Shown: positions 1 to 8,328 of the stretch, one piece after another | How positions within the stretch are numbered: position 1 is the stretch's first letter | Layout: every line of letters begins with the position of its first letter | Assembly (NCBI RefSeq): GCF_011682055.1 | Contig: NZ_JAAQOM010000014.1 | Span: 62,001 to 126,000, forward strand | Reading direction: 5' to 3' | DNA length: 64,000 nt | Origin: Telluria antibiotica | GTDB taxonomy: Bacteria; Pseudomonadota; Gammaproteobacteria; Burkholderiales; Burkholderiaceae_D | Translations under genes and position numbers: made by a program | Notes under the pieces: model-generated | What the model was told of the DNA's origin: nothing | Databases searched by the model: none | The model's input: the letters and a program-made list of their open reading frames with translations, nothing else

Positions 1-1142
1 TTCCGTTGCCGGTCGAGCACGAACACGGACATCAGCCCGTACGCGTCGCCCAGGTGCCCGACCGCGGGGAAGCCGCCCCGTTCCACCAGGCGTGTGCCCG
101 CTTCGTCCGGGAATTGCTCGTTGCCGAGACCCCAGCAGTGGAATAGCCCGTCGGCCGTGTCGCCGTTGCGGCCGTCGTAAGTCCATTGTCGGCTGAACAT
201 CAGGTCCAAGGTCGCCGGCTTCAGCAGATGCGGACCATCCCCCATCAGCATGCGCATGACGACTCCCATGTCGCGCGCGCTGATGCGCAGGCCTCCGGTC
301 GGGCTGAACGGCGTGGCGTTCGTGCCGACGACATAGCGATCGATGGCAGACGGCCCTTTGACGCTGTAGTCGTCGGCCTGGGCGATCCACGGGCCGGCCG
401 GGTCCCACACTTCCGTGTCCACGGTGCGCTTGCGGTACAAGGTCGCCAGGTTCGCCAGCGCCGCCGGTGGCAGTTCCGCCGGCAGGTAGCCGGCCTGCAG
501 GCCCAGCGGTTCGATGAGGAGGCGCCGCATCAGGCGGTCGAAGCGCTCGCCCGTGATTCGCTCCATCACGGTGCCGATCACGCCCCAGCCGAGGTTGCAG
601 TACGTGAAAAACGCGCCAGGGCCGGCGTTTGTCGCATACATCTTCGCATCGATCACGTCTTTCAATGCGACGTCCGCGCCCCACGAATAGCCGGCGTCGT
701 CGCGCAGCGAAGACGTGTGCGTGAGCAGGTGGCGCAACGTGATCGCCTGGTCGGGAAAATGCGGATTGCGCAAGGTGAAGCCGAGGTAGCCGGACACGTC
801 GGCATCGAGTGCGGCCTTGTCGTCCTCGACGAGGCGCAGCAGGCCCAGCGTCGTCATCAGCTTGGAGATCGACGCGATGCGGAACAGCGTACCTGGGCTG
901 ACAGGCTTGTCCGGCAGCCCGTCGTGACCGATGAAGCGTCGGCCGAACTGGCCGGCATAGCAGACCCGGCCGGCGCGGATCGCCAGCACGGACAGGCTCG
1001 CCAGCTCGCAGGCTGGATCGGCAGCGATGGCGCGCAGTTCCACATCCAGCGCGGGGATGCGCCGGCGCGACGGCGCGGCCAGCAGCGGGCCGGTGGCGCC
1101 CAGCAAGGCCATGCCCAGCAGATGGCGTCGGTGTCTGTTCAT
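1..1142 (-). CDS. Serine hydrolase, class C beta-lactamase/penicillin-binding fold (partial, C-terminus outside window)
   Basis: The gene reads leftward from an ATG at 1142 and is still open at base 1, so about 380 residues are visible and the end is missing. A basic, hydrophobic leader (residues 1-23, ending LLAA) suggests export to the periplasm. The three active-site motifs of the family are visible: SISK at residues 91-94 (nucleophile Ser91), YCN at 181-183, and HLG near the visible end, followed by DAYG. Family members include DD-peptidases, esterases and AmpC-like enzymes, and sequence alone does not separate them. It is divergent from murQ with 176 bp between the two starts. A beta-lactamase-fold protein also lies in the Bacillus subtilis murQ operon (ybbE), so a role in muropeptide processing is an inference from context. 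Family assignment is sure; substrate is unknown. Confidence 0.9.
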   Translation of the reverse strand, partial: MNRHRRHLLGMALLGATGPLLAAPSRRRIPALDVELRAIAADPACELASLSVLAIRAGRVCYAGQFGRRFIGHDGLPDKPVSPGTLFRIASISKLMTTLGLLRLVEDDKAALDADVSGYLGFTLRNPHFPDQAITLRHLLTHTSSLRDDAGYSWGADVALKDVIDAKMYATNAGPGAFFTYCNLGWGVIGTVMERITGERFDRLMRRLLIEPLGLQAGYLPAELPPAALANLATLYRKRTVDTEVWDPAGPWIAQADDYSVKGPSAIDRYVVGTNATPFSPTGGLRISARDMGVVMRMLMGDGPHLLKPATLDLMFSRQWTYDGRNGDTADGLFHCWGLGNEQFPDEAGTRLVERGGFPAVGHLGDAYGLMSVFVLDRQR

Positions 1143-1318
1143 CGTCATCCCCGTGTCATCGATATGCAGACGAGAATACGGACTCGGCGGTTGCCGCGCA
1201 AATGCATGGACGTCAACCCCGCATAACTTTTCGGAATGACAACGGCCGATCCTTTCATGACAGGCGCGGCGGCATTGGTATTACACTGGTCAGGTCCACC
1301 GACTCGAACAACAACGCG

Positions 1319-2200
1319 ATGCTCAACACCGAAACGCCCGACCCGCAACACGTGTCCCTCGATCAATATCCCACGGCCGAGCTGGTGAACGTGCTCGTCG
1401 ACGACCAGTTCAACGCCGTCGACGCCGTCCGCGCGGCCGGGCCCCGCATCGCCGCGGCCGTTACCGCCGCGCTGCCGCGGATGGAGCAGGGCGGACGCCT
1501 CGTGTACGTGGGCGCGGGCACGTCGGGCCGGCTTGGCGTGCTGGACAGCGTCGAGCTGTACCCGACGTTTTCCTGGCCGCACGAACGCGCCGTCGCGCTG
1601 CTGGCAGGCGGCACGGACGCGATGTTCGTTGCCGTCGAAGGCGCCGAGGACGATGCGGAACAGGGCGCGGCGGACGTGCGCGGCGCGTACGTGGGCGCGA
1701 ACGACGTCGTGCTCGCGCTCGCCGCGTCGGGTGCGACGCCGTACGTCCTGGGCGCCCTGCGCGCCGCGCGCGCGGCCGGGGCGCTGACGATCGGCTTCGC
1801 CAACAATCCGGATGCACCCGTCGCGAACGAAGCCGAGATCGGCATCACCCTGGACACGGGCACAGAAACCATCTCCGGCAGCACCCGGCTGAAGGCGGGC
1901 ACGTCGCAGAAGATCGCGCTGAACACATTCTCCAGCGCATTGATGGTGCGTCTGAACAAGGTTTATGGCAACCTGATGGTAGACTTGAAGGCGACCAACG
2001 CCAAGCTGGTCCGCCGCGCCATCCACCTGACGTCGTTCGCGACGGGGGCCGGCGAAGAGGCGGCCGAGGCGGTGCTGGCGCAGTGCGACTTCCACGTCAA
2101 GGTCGCGATCGTGGCCTTGTCCAAGAACATCCCTGTCGAGCAGGCGCGCGCCCTGCTGGAGAGCGCGCGCGGCAGCGTGCGCGCCGCCCTGGCCGGCTGA
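1319..2200 (+). CDS. murQ: N-acetylmuramic acid 6-phosphate etherase MurQ
   Basis: MurQ cleaves the lactyl ether of MurNAc-6-phosphate in the cytoplasm to give GlcNAc-6-phosphate and D-lactate, the key step of muramic acid salvage. The 293-residue protein is about the usual length (E. coli 298). It has the SIS-domain sugar-phosphate loop VGAGTSGRLG at residues 64-73. Glu79 (in DSVEL) and Glu110 (in VEGAE) line up with the E. coli catalytic pair Glu83 and Glu114. The ATG at 1319 gives the normal MurQ N-terminus; an in-frame upstream start at 1202 would add 39 residues with no family support. It is the first rightward gene of the peptidoglycan salvage cluster, with the MFS gene 49 bp downstream. 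No murR-type RpiR repressor is adjacent, unlike the E. coli arrangement. Confidence 0.96.
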   Translation: MLNTETPDPQHVSLDQYPTAELVNVLVDDQFNAVDAVRAAGPRIAAAVTAALPRMEQGGRLVYVGAGTSGRLGVLDSVELYPTFSWPHERAVALLAGGTDAMFVAVEGAEDDAEQGAADVRGAYVGANDVVLALAASGATPYVLGALRAARAAGALTIGFANNPDAPVANEAEIGITLDTGTETISGSTRLKAGTSQKIALNTFSSALMVRLNKVYGNLMVDLKATNAKLVRRAIHLTSFATGAGEEAAEAVLAQCDFHVKVAIVALSKNIPVEQARALLESARGSVRAALAG

Positions 2201-2249
2201 CGCGGCCCGGGCCCTCCCGCAACGCCGCCGGGCCCGACGACGAAAGAAC

Positions 2250-3515
2250 ATGCAGACTACGCAATCCAAGACCCCGTGGCTGTGGGTGCCCTCGTTGTAT
2301 TTCGGCCAGGCGCTGCCCTACATCGTCGCCAACTACCTGTCCGTCGTCATGTACAAGGACATGGGCCTGTCCAACGGCGACATCGCCTTTTACACGAGCC
2401 TGTTGTACCTGCCGTGGGTGATCAAGCCGCTGTGGTCGCCCATCGTCGACCTGGTCGGCACGAAGCGGGGCTGGACCGTGTCGCTGCAGCTCGTGCTGGC
2501 CGCGTCGCTCGGCGCCGTCGGCGCCACGTTGCACCTGCCGTCGTTCTTCATGATCAGCCTGGGCGTCATGTGGATCATGGCGTTCGCGTCCGCCACGCAC
2601 GACATCGCCGCCGACGGCTTCTACATGCTGGGCCTGCGCCAGAAGGAGCAGGCCGCGTTCGTCGGCGTGCGCTCGACCTTCTATCGACTCGCCACGTTGG
2701 CCGCGCAGGGGCCGCTCGTGATCGCGGCGGGCCACCTGTCGACGTCGCTGGGCGACGTGCACCAGGCCTGGGCCATCGTGTTGTTCGTGCTGTGCGCGCT
2801 GTTCTTCGCGTTCTTCGCCTGGCACCAGGCCGTGCTGCCGCGCCCGGATGCCGACCACAAGGCGGCGGAGGGCACCAATCCTGTCGCCAGCTTTTTCGCC
2901 ACGTTCGGCAGCTTCTTCCGCAAGCGCGACATCTGGCTGATCCTCGGTTTTATTTTGACGTTCCGCCTGGGCGAGGCGCAACTGCTGAAACTCGTCGCGC
3001 CGTTCCTCAAGGACCCCGTCGGCGCGGGCGGCCTGGGCCTCTCGACCGAGCAATACGGCACCGCGTACGGCACCATCGGCATCATCGCGTTGACCATCGG
3101 CGGCCTGTTCGGCGGCTGGCTGATCTCGCGCCTGGGCCTCAAGCGCTGCCTGTGGCTGATGGTGCTCGCCGTGCACCTGCCGGACCTCGTGTTCGTGTAC
3201 CTGTCGTCGGTGCAGCCGCAGAGCCTGGGCGTGATCTCGGGCTTCATCGCCATCGAGCAGTTCGGCTACGGCTTCGGCTTCACCGCCATGATGATGTACA
3301 TGATCATGGTCGCGGACGGCCCGTACAAGACGGCGCACTATGCGATCTGCACAGGCCTGATGGCGCTGGGGATGATGGTGCCGGGCATGTGGAGCGGCAA
3401 GCTGCAGGAGATGATCGGCTACCAGCATTTCTTCGTCTGGACGTGCCTGTCGACGATCCCCGCGTTCGCGATGGCCGCGCTGGTGAAAATCGATCCGGAC
3501 TTCGGGAAGAAGTGA
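2250..3515 (+). CDS. AmpG-type MFS transporter (candidate muropeptide or amino-sugar permease)
   Basis: A 421-residue polytopic inner-membrane protein of the major facilitator superfamily with about 12 hydrophobic segments. The N-terminal half has the PAT/AmpG-like pattern: a short N-terminus, then a helix with GQALPYIV, a loop ending WSPIVDLVGTKRGW (residues 59-75), and a helix containing ATHDIAADG where AmpG proteins carry a similar D-rich motif. AmpG imports GlcNAc-anhydroMurNAc peptides; homologues next to nagX-like genes may carry other amino sugars. It starts 49 bp after murQ, and its stop overlaps the GTG start of the next gene (GTGA). Transport of a peptidoglycan fragment is inferred mainly from its position between murQ and the kinase, amidase and glycosidase genes. 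It could be specific for free GlcNAc or MurNAc. Confidence 0.85.
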   Translation: MQTTQSKTPWLWVPSLYFGQALPYIVANYLSVVMYKDMGLSNGDIAFYTSLLYLPWVIKPLWSPIVDLVGTKRGWTVSLQLVLAASLGAVGATLHLPSFFMISLGVMWIMAFASATHDIAADGFYMLGLRQKEQAAFVGVRSTFYRLATLAAQGPLVIAAGHLSTSLGDVHQAWAIVLFVLCALFFAFFAWHQAVLPRPDADHKAAEGTNPVASFFATFGSFFRKRDIWLILGFILTFRLGEAQLLKLVAPFLKDPVGAGGLGLSTEQYGTAYGTIGIIALTIGGLFGGWLISRLGLKRCLWLMVLAVHLPDLVFVYLSSVQPQSLGVISGFIAIEQFGYGFGFTAMMMYMIMVADGPYKTAHYAICTGLMALGMMVPGMWSGKLQEMIGYQHFFVWTCLSTIPAFAMAALVKIDPDFGKK

Positions 3516-4654
3516 GCACGCAGCCAGCCCGCCTCGTCTCGCTGGACGCCTTCCGCGGCTTTACCATCGCCGCGATGGTGCTGGTGAACAATCCCGGCGA
3601 CTGGGGCCATTTGTACGGGCCGCTGGAGCACGCGAAGTGGAACGGCTGGACGTTCACCGACTGCATCTTCCCCTTTTTCCTGTTCGTCGGCGGCGTGGCG
3701 ATGGCCTTGTCGCTGGGGCGCCTCGCCGCCGCCGGCGCGGATAAACCGCGGCTGCTCGCCAAGCTGGCGAAGCGCGCGCTGCTGATCTTCCTGATCGGCT
3801 TCCTGCTGAACTTCATGCCGTATTTCCATCTCGACAGAGTGCGCATTCCCGGCGTGCTGCAGCGGATCGCGCTGTGCACGTTGCTTGCTGCGCCCATCGT
3901 CGTGTACTGCGGCTGGCGCATGCAGCTGGTGGTCATCGCTGCGCTGCTGTCGTTGTACAGCGTTCTGATGCTGTACGTGCCCGTGCCGGGCATCGGCGCC
4001 GGCGTGCTGGAACCCGGGCAGGATTTCGGTGCGTGGGTCGACCGCACGCTGCTGGGCAAGCATTTGTGGGTCCAATCGAAGACGTGGGACCCGGAAGGCC
4101 TCGTGTCCACGTTGCCCGCGCTGTGCGGCCAGTTGTTCGGCGTGCTGGCCGGGCGCTGGCTCGCATCGAGCGTCGACCGCGGCCGGCAAGTGGCGGGATT
4201 GATCGTCGCCGGCGTCGCGTGCGTCGCGGTGGGCATGTTTCTCGATATCATCCTCATGCCGATCAATAAAAGCCTGTGGACGCCGTCGTACTGCTTCCTG
4301 ATGACGGGCCTCGCAAGTCTCGCGTTTTCCGCGTTTTACTGGCCGCTCGACGTCAGCCCGTCTTTACGAATACGGTCGATTGCGGCGCGCGGGACACGTC
4401 CTTTCGTCATCTACGGCATGAACGCACTGTTCATCTTTGCGTTTTCCGGATTTATCGCGAAAATGCTGGGCTATGTAAAATTCGCGCAGCCGGACGGCAG
4501 CCTGCGCACGCTGGGGCAGACGTTGTATGCGCCGATCGCCGCGTTGCCGCTCGGTGCCGTCAATACGTCGCTGCTGCACGCCGTGTTGTTCGATGCGTGC
4601 ATGTTCCTGATCGCGTGGGGCATGTGGCGCAAGAAGTGGTTCGTAAAAGTCTAG
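3512..4654 (+). CDS. NagX-type transmembrane acyltransferase homologue (DUF5009/HGSNAT-like)
   Basis: The GTG at 3512 overlaps the stop of the MFS gene, so the two are translationally coupled. The 380-residue product has about ten hydrophobic segments. It opens with the signature RLVSLDAFRGFTIAAMVLVN followed by NNPGDWGHLYGPLEHAKWNGWT (given here in parts) and FPFFLFVGG. This is the pattern of bacterial relatives of heparan-alpha-glucosaminide N-acetyltransferase (DUF5009/DUF1624, called NagX in GlcNAc-utilisation clusters). Human HGSNAT moves an acetyl group across a membrane onto glucosamine; the bacterial enzyme's reaction is not established to my knowledge. Here it sits between an AmpG-type transporter and a peptidoglycan glycosidase, so an action on cell-wall amino sugars is a fair inference. 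A longer reading from 2276 in the same frame overlaps the MFS gene and is rejected. Confidence 0.88.
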   Translation: MSTQPARLVSLDAFRGFTIAAMVLVNNPGDWGHLYGPLEHAKWNGWTFTDCIFPFFLFVGGVAMALSLGRLAAAGADKPRLLAKLAKRALLIFLIGFLLNFMPYFHLDRVRIPGVLQRIALCTLLAAPIVVYCGWRMQLVVIAALLSLYSVLMLYVPVPGIGAGVLEPGQDFGAWVDRTLLGKHLWVQSKTWDPEGLVSTLPALCGQLFGVLAGRWLASSVDRGRQVAGLIVAGVACVAVGMFLDIILMPINKSLWTPSYCFLMTGLASLAFSAFYWPLDVSPSLRIRSIAARGTRPFVIYGMNALFIFAFSGFIAKMLGYVKFAQPDGSLRTLGQTLYAPIAALPLGAVNTSLLHAVLFDACMFLIAWGMWRKKWFVKV

Positions 4655-4663
4655 GAGTTGGTG

Positions 4664-6256
4664 TTGCAACCTGATCAGAAACGACGCGCGTTCGCGTTCG
4701 CGGGAGTCGCCGGTGCGCTGGCGGCGGGCGGCCTCATGTCGGGCTGCAGCTCGACGCCGCCGGTGGTGGCCACTGTGCCGGCAGGCGACCAGCCGCCGCC
4801 GGCGCCGCGCGAATTCCGCGCCGCGTGGGTGTCGACCGTCGCCAACATCGACTGGCCCAGCAAGCCGAACCTCCCGGCCGAGAAGCAGCAGGCGGAAGCC
4901 ATCGCCATCCTCGACCGCGCCAAGGCGCTGAACCTGAACGCGATCGTGCTGCAGGTGCGTCCCGCCGCGGATGCCATCTATCCGTCGAAGCTGGAACCGT
5001 GGTCGGAATACCTGACGGGCGCACAGGGCCAGCCGCCGCAGCCCTGGTACGACCCGCTGAAATTCTGGGTCACGCAGGCGCACGCGCGCGGGCTCGAACT
5101 GCACGCGTGGTTCAACCCGTACCGCGCCCGCCACAACGGCGCCAAGTCGCCGGCTGCTGCGAACCATATCACGCGCACGAACCCGTCTGCCGTCAAAACC
5201 TATGGCAAATACTTGTGGATGGACCCGGGCGAGGATGCCGCCGTCAAGCAGACGCTCGACGTCGTGCTGGATGTCGTGCGCCGCTACGACATCGACGGCG
5301 TCCACATCGACGATTATTTTTATCCGTACCCGATCGAAGCGCCCGTCATGACGGGCGCGGAAGGCGCGGCGCTGGAAGGCCGCACGGCAAAGACCGAGCT
5401 GGATTTCCCGGACGACGCCTCGTGGCAGCGCTACGTCGCGGGCGGCGGGCGGCTCGACCGCGCATCGTGGCGGCGCCAGAACGTTAACCGCCTGATCGAG
5501 GCGCTGTACGAAGGCATCCACCGCGAAAAGAGCTGGGTGCGCTTCGGCATCAGCCCGTTCGGCCTGGGCCGCCCGGACCGCCGCCCGGCCGGCATCGTCG
5601 GCTTTTCGCAGTACGACAAGCTGTACGCGGACGCCGAGACGTGGCTGCAGAACGGCTGGCTCGACTACTTTTCGCCGCAGCTGTACTGGGGCATCCGCCA
5701 GACCGGCCAGGCCTACGACGTGCTGCTCGATTACTGGCTGACGCAGAACGCGAAGTCCCGCCACGTGTGGCCGGGCCTGTTCACGAGCCGCATCGGCGCA
5801 CCGACGAAGGACTTTCCGCCGCAGGAAATCCTCGACCAGATCGACCACACGCGCACGCGCCCGAACGCGGGCGGGCACGTCCACTTCAGCATGGCCGCGC
5901 TGATGGAAAACCGCAAGGGCATCAGCGACCAGCTGCGCACGGTGTCGTACGCCGTCCCCGCGCTGGTGCCGGCCACGCCGTGGCTCGGCAACGAGACGCC
6001 GGGCGTGCCGTCCGTCACCGCGGTCCGCAAAGGCGCTGCCGTGTCGTTGAAGCTCGTCGCCGGCAACGCGAACGCGACGTACGCGATCTGGGCGCGCTTC
6101 GGCAACCAGTGGCGCTTTGCCGTCGCGCCCGCGTCGCGCGTGGACTGCACCGTGCCGGACGATGCGAAGCTGGGTGTGGCCGATGCCATCTTCGTCAGCG
6201 CTGTCGACCGCCTGGGCAACGAAAGCGCCCGTGTGCAAGCGTGGCGGAAGGCATAA
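4664..6256 (+). CDS. DigH/YngK-type GHL10 (DUF187) glycoside hydrolase lipoprotein
   Basis: A predicted outer-membrane or periplasmic lipoprotein of about 530 residues. The leader RRAFAFAGVAGALAAGG is followed by LMSGCSS, with Cys as the likely lipidated residue. The mature part begins with the GHL10 signature REFRAAWVSTVANIDWPSK, followed by VLQVRPAADAIYPS, LHAWFNPYRA and YDIDGVHIDDYFYPYP, which form a (beta/alpha)8 barrel with acidic active-site residues. A beta-sandwich-like tail follows from about residue 430. E. coli DigH (YddW) of this family cleaves denuded peptidoglycan glycan strands, so the same role is inferred here. The start is uncertain: TTG at 4658, GTG at 4661 and TTG at 4664 are all in frame. 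The SD AGGAG at 4653-4657 best fits the TTG at 4664. The gene starts within 10 bp of the acyltransferase stop. Confidence 0.88.
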   Translation: MQPDQKRRAFAFAGVAGALAAGGLMSGCSSTPPVVATVPAGDQPPPAPREFRAAWVSTVANIDWPSKPNLPAEKQQAEAIAILDRAKALNLNAIVLQVRPAADAIYPSKLEPWSEYLTGAQGQPPQPWYDPLKFWVTQAHARGLELHAWFNPYRARHNGAKSPAAANHITRTNPSAVKTYGKYLWMDPGEDAAVKQTLDVVLDVVRRYDIDGVHIDDYFYPYPIEAPVMTGAEGAALEGRTAKTELDFPDDASWQRYVAGGGRLDRASWRRQNVNRLIEALYEGIHREKSWVRFGISPFGLGRPDRRPAGIVGFSQYDKLYADAETWLQNGWLDYFSPQLYWGIRQTGQAYDVLLDYWLTQNAKSRHVWPGLFTSRIGAPTKDFPPQEILDQIDHTRTRPNAGGHVHFSMAALMENRKGISDQLRTVSYAVPALVPATPWLGNETPGVPSVTAVRKGAAVSLKLVAGNANATYAIWARFGNQWRFAVAPASRVDCTVPDDAKLGVADAIFVSAVDRLGNESARVQAWRKA

Positions 6257-6323
6257 CCTGGGGTCATGCATTGCATGTCAGCATTCATTCGCCCAAGGCC
6301 GGCCTGACGGCGTACACTGGCGG

Positions 6324-7289
6324 ATGATCATGATCGATTCGCAACCCGAACCTGAACCGCAGAGCCCGCAACCCGCCGGGCTGGGCCTCGGCATCGACGC
6401 CGGCGGCACCGAAACGCGCTGGGCCCTCGCGGCGCCCGGCGGCGCCATCGTCGCAGAAGGCCGCGTCGCGGGCTTGTCCGCCCTGCAGATGGGCACACCG
6501 CAAGGCCGGGATGCCGTCCGCGCCACCTTCGCGCAACTGGCCACCGACGCGCTCGTGCACGGCGTGCCGGGCCGCGTGCACGCCGGCCTGACGGGCTTCG
6601 GCGGCGACAGCGAACTGCTGCAGCGCTGGCTCGCGGAAGACCTGCACGTCGACCCCGCACACATCCAGTTTTGCAGCGACATGGAAATCGCCTACCGCGC
6701 CGCGTTCGAACCGGGCCAGGGCTATCTCGTGTATGCGGGCACGGGCTCCATCGGTGCGTTCGTCGACGCGGACGGCCAGTTCCACCGCGCGGGCGGGCGC
6801 GGCGTCGTGCTGGACGATGGCGGCGGCGGCTTCTGGATCGCAAAGGAAGCGCTGCGCCACGTGTGGCGCAACGAGGACGAACGTCCCGGCAGCTGGCGCT
6901 CGTCGCCGATGGCGCGCGCCGTGCTCGACTACGTCGGCGGTGACGACTGGGCGTATTCGCGCCAGTTCATCTACGGCCAGGAACGGGGCGCCGTCGGCAA
7001 GCTGGCGCTCGCGGTCGCGGCGACGGCCGACCGCGACCCCGTCGCGGCAAGCATCCTGCGCGCGGCCGGCCGCGAGCTGGCGCGCCTCGCGCTGGCGCTG
7101 ACGCGGCGCTTCGGGCCGCGTCCGGTGGCCGTGTCCGGGCGCGCGGCCGAGCTGCATCCGGTCATCGTCGACACGATGCGGGCCAGCCTGCCCGACATCA
7201 CCTTGACCCAGGCCCCTGGCCAGGCCCATCACGCGGCGGCGCGCATGGCGCTCGCTTCCGACCTACTTTACTTCACGACACCGACATGA
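6324..7289 (+). CDS. BadF/BadG-family amino-sugar kinase (NagK/MurK type)
   Basis: A 321-residue cytoplasmic ASKHA-fold kinase. The phosphate-1 loop LGIDAGGTETRWAL is at residues 20-33, GLTGFGGD is in the first domain, and the second phosphate loop VYAGTGSIGAFVDADG lies near residue 140. Members of this BadF family phosphorylate GlcNAc, and Clostridium acetobutylicum MurK phosphorylates both MurNAc and GlcNAc and works with MurQ. With murQ in the same locus, the likely reaction is 6-phosphorylation of MurNAc and/or GlcNAc. Alternatives are glucosamine or another hexosamine. The start at 6324 (MIMID) is chosen because the frame upstream runs through the preceding gene; ATG 6330 is also possible. 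Its stop overlaps the start of the amidase gene (ATGA at 7286-7289), indicating coupling. Confidence 0.85.
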   Translation: MIMIDSQPEPEPQSPQPAGLGLGIDAGGTETRWALAAPGGAIVAEGRVAGLSALQMGTPQGRDAVRATFAQLATDALVHGVPGRVHAGLTGFGGDSELLQRWLAEDLHVDPAHIQFCSDMEIAYRAAFEPGQGYLVYAGTGSIGAFVDADGQFHRAGGRGVVLDDGGGGFWIAKEALRHVWRNEDERPGSWRSSPMARAVLDYVGGDDWAYSRQFIYGQERGAVGKLALAVAATADRDPVAASILRAAGRELARLALALTRRFGPRPVAVSGRAAELHPVIVDTMRASLPDITLTQAPGQAHHAAARMALASDLLYFTTPT

Positions 7290-8287
7290 AAATCTTCGTC
7301 GCGACCTTGCTCCTCGCCCTGCTGGCCGGCTGCGCCACGCCGCCGCCCAGCGGCCCGCAATACGACCACACGTACACGGCGAAAGGGCAGAGCAGCCGCG
7401 TGCGCTTCCTCGTGCTGCACTACACCGTCAGCAACCGCGCGGATTCCATCAAGATCCTCACGCAGCAGGAAGTCAGCGCGCACTACCTCGTGACGGACGA
7501 TCCCGTCCCCGTCATCTACAACCTCGTCGACGAGAAGAACGCGGCCTGGCATGCGGGCAATTCGAGCTGGAAGAATTTCACGCAGCTGAACAACAGCTCG
7601 ATCGGCATCGAGATCGTCAACCCGGGCTATACGGACACGCCGAACGGCCGTGTCTACGCGCCGTTCCCGCAATCGCAGATCGACGCGCTGATCCCGCTCG
7701 TGCGCGACATCGTCACGCGCCACCACATCGCGCCGGAAAACGTGCTGGGCCACTCCGACATCGCGCCGCAGCGCAAGCAGGATCCGGGCCCCATGTTCCC
7801 GTGGCGCCAGCTCGCGGCCGCCGGCCTCGTCGCCTGGCCGGACGCCAATCGCGTCGCGAGCATCGTGCCGATCTTCCAGATTCAGCTGCCGGACGTCGCG
7901 TGGTACCAGAAGAAGCTGGCGGCGTGGGGTTATGCGATCGTCCAGTCGGGCGTGCTCGACGAGCAGACGCGCACCGTGCTGTCGGCATTCCAGATGAAAT
8001 ATCGCCCGGCGAACATCGACGGCCAGCCGGACGTCGAGACGGCCGCGCTGCTGGAAGCGCTGACGAATCCGACCGGTCCGCTGCCGCAGCCGCTGCCGGC
8101 GCCCGTGACGACGTCGCCCGTGTTCATTCCGGGGGCGCCGATGCCGGCGCAGCCGCCGGTACCTCCGGTGTCGCCGCAGCCGCCTTCGCCGCCGGAGTCG
8201 CCGGTACCACCGCAGCCGCCGATGCCGCCCGCGCCGCCGGTGCAGGATCCCTTGCCCGCGGCACCGCCCGTGCCCGTCCAGCAGTGA
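7286..8287 (+). CDS. AmpD/AmiD-type N-acetylmuramoyl-L-alanine amidase lipoprotein with proline-rich tail
   Basis: A 333-residue zinc amidase that splits the MurNAc-L-Ala bond. The leader ends LLALLAGC, with Cys16 as the lipidation site, placing it on the periplasmic side of a membrane, as in AmiD rather than cytoplasmic AmpD. The Amidase_2 domain spans about residues 35-180. The zinc ligands by pattern are His45 (VLHYTVS), His156 (LGHSDIAP) and Asp166 (KQDPGP), matching AmpD His34, His154 and Asp164. A peptidoglycan-binding helix bundle follows (about 195-260). From about residue 265 to the end the protein is a low-complexity tail very rich in proline, possibly wall-spanning or extended. It overlaps the kinase gene by 4 bp, and the LysR gene starts 41 bp downstream. 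Confidence 0.93.
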   Translation: MKIFVATLLLALLAGCATPPPSGPQYDHTYTAKGQSSRVRFLVLHYTVSNRADSIKILTQQEVSAHYLVTDDPVPVIYNLVDEKNAAWHAGNSSWKNFTQLNNSSIGIEIVNPGYTDTPNGRVYAPFPQSQIDALIPLVRDIVTRHHIAPENVLGHSDIAPQRKQDPGPMFPWRQLAAAGLVAWPDANRVASIVPIFQIQLPDVAWYQKKLAAWGYAIVQSGVLDEQTRTVLSAFQMKYRPANIDGQPDVETAALLEALTNPTGPLPQPLPAPVTTSPVFIPGAPMPAQPPVPPVSPQPPSPPESPVPPQPPMPPAPPVQDPLPAAPPVPVQQ

Positions 8288-8328
8288 GGCGTTTGCCGCG
8301 GCACTCTTTGCGTACCAGGGATTGAACG

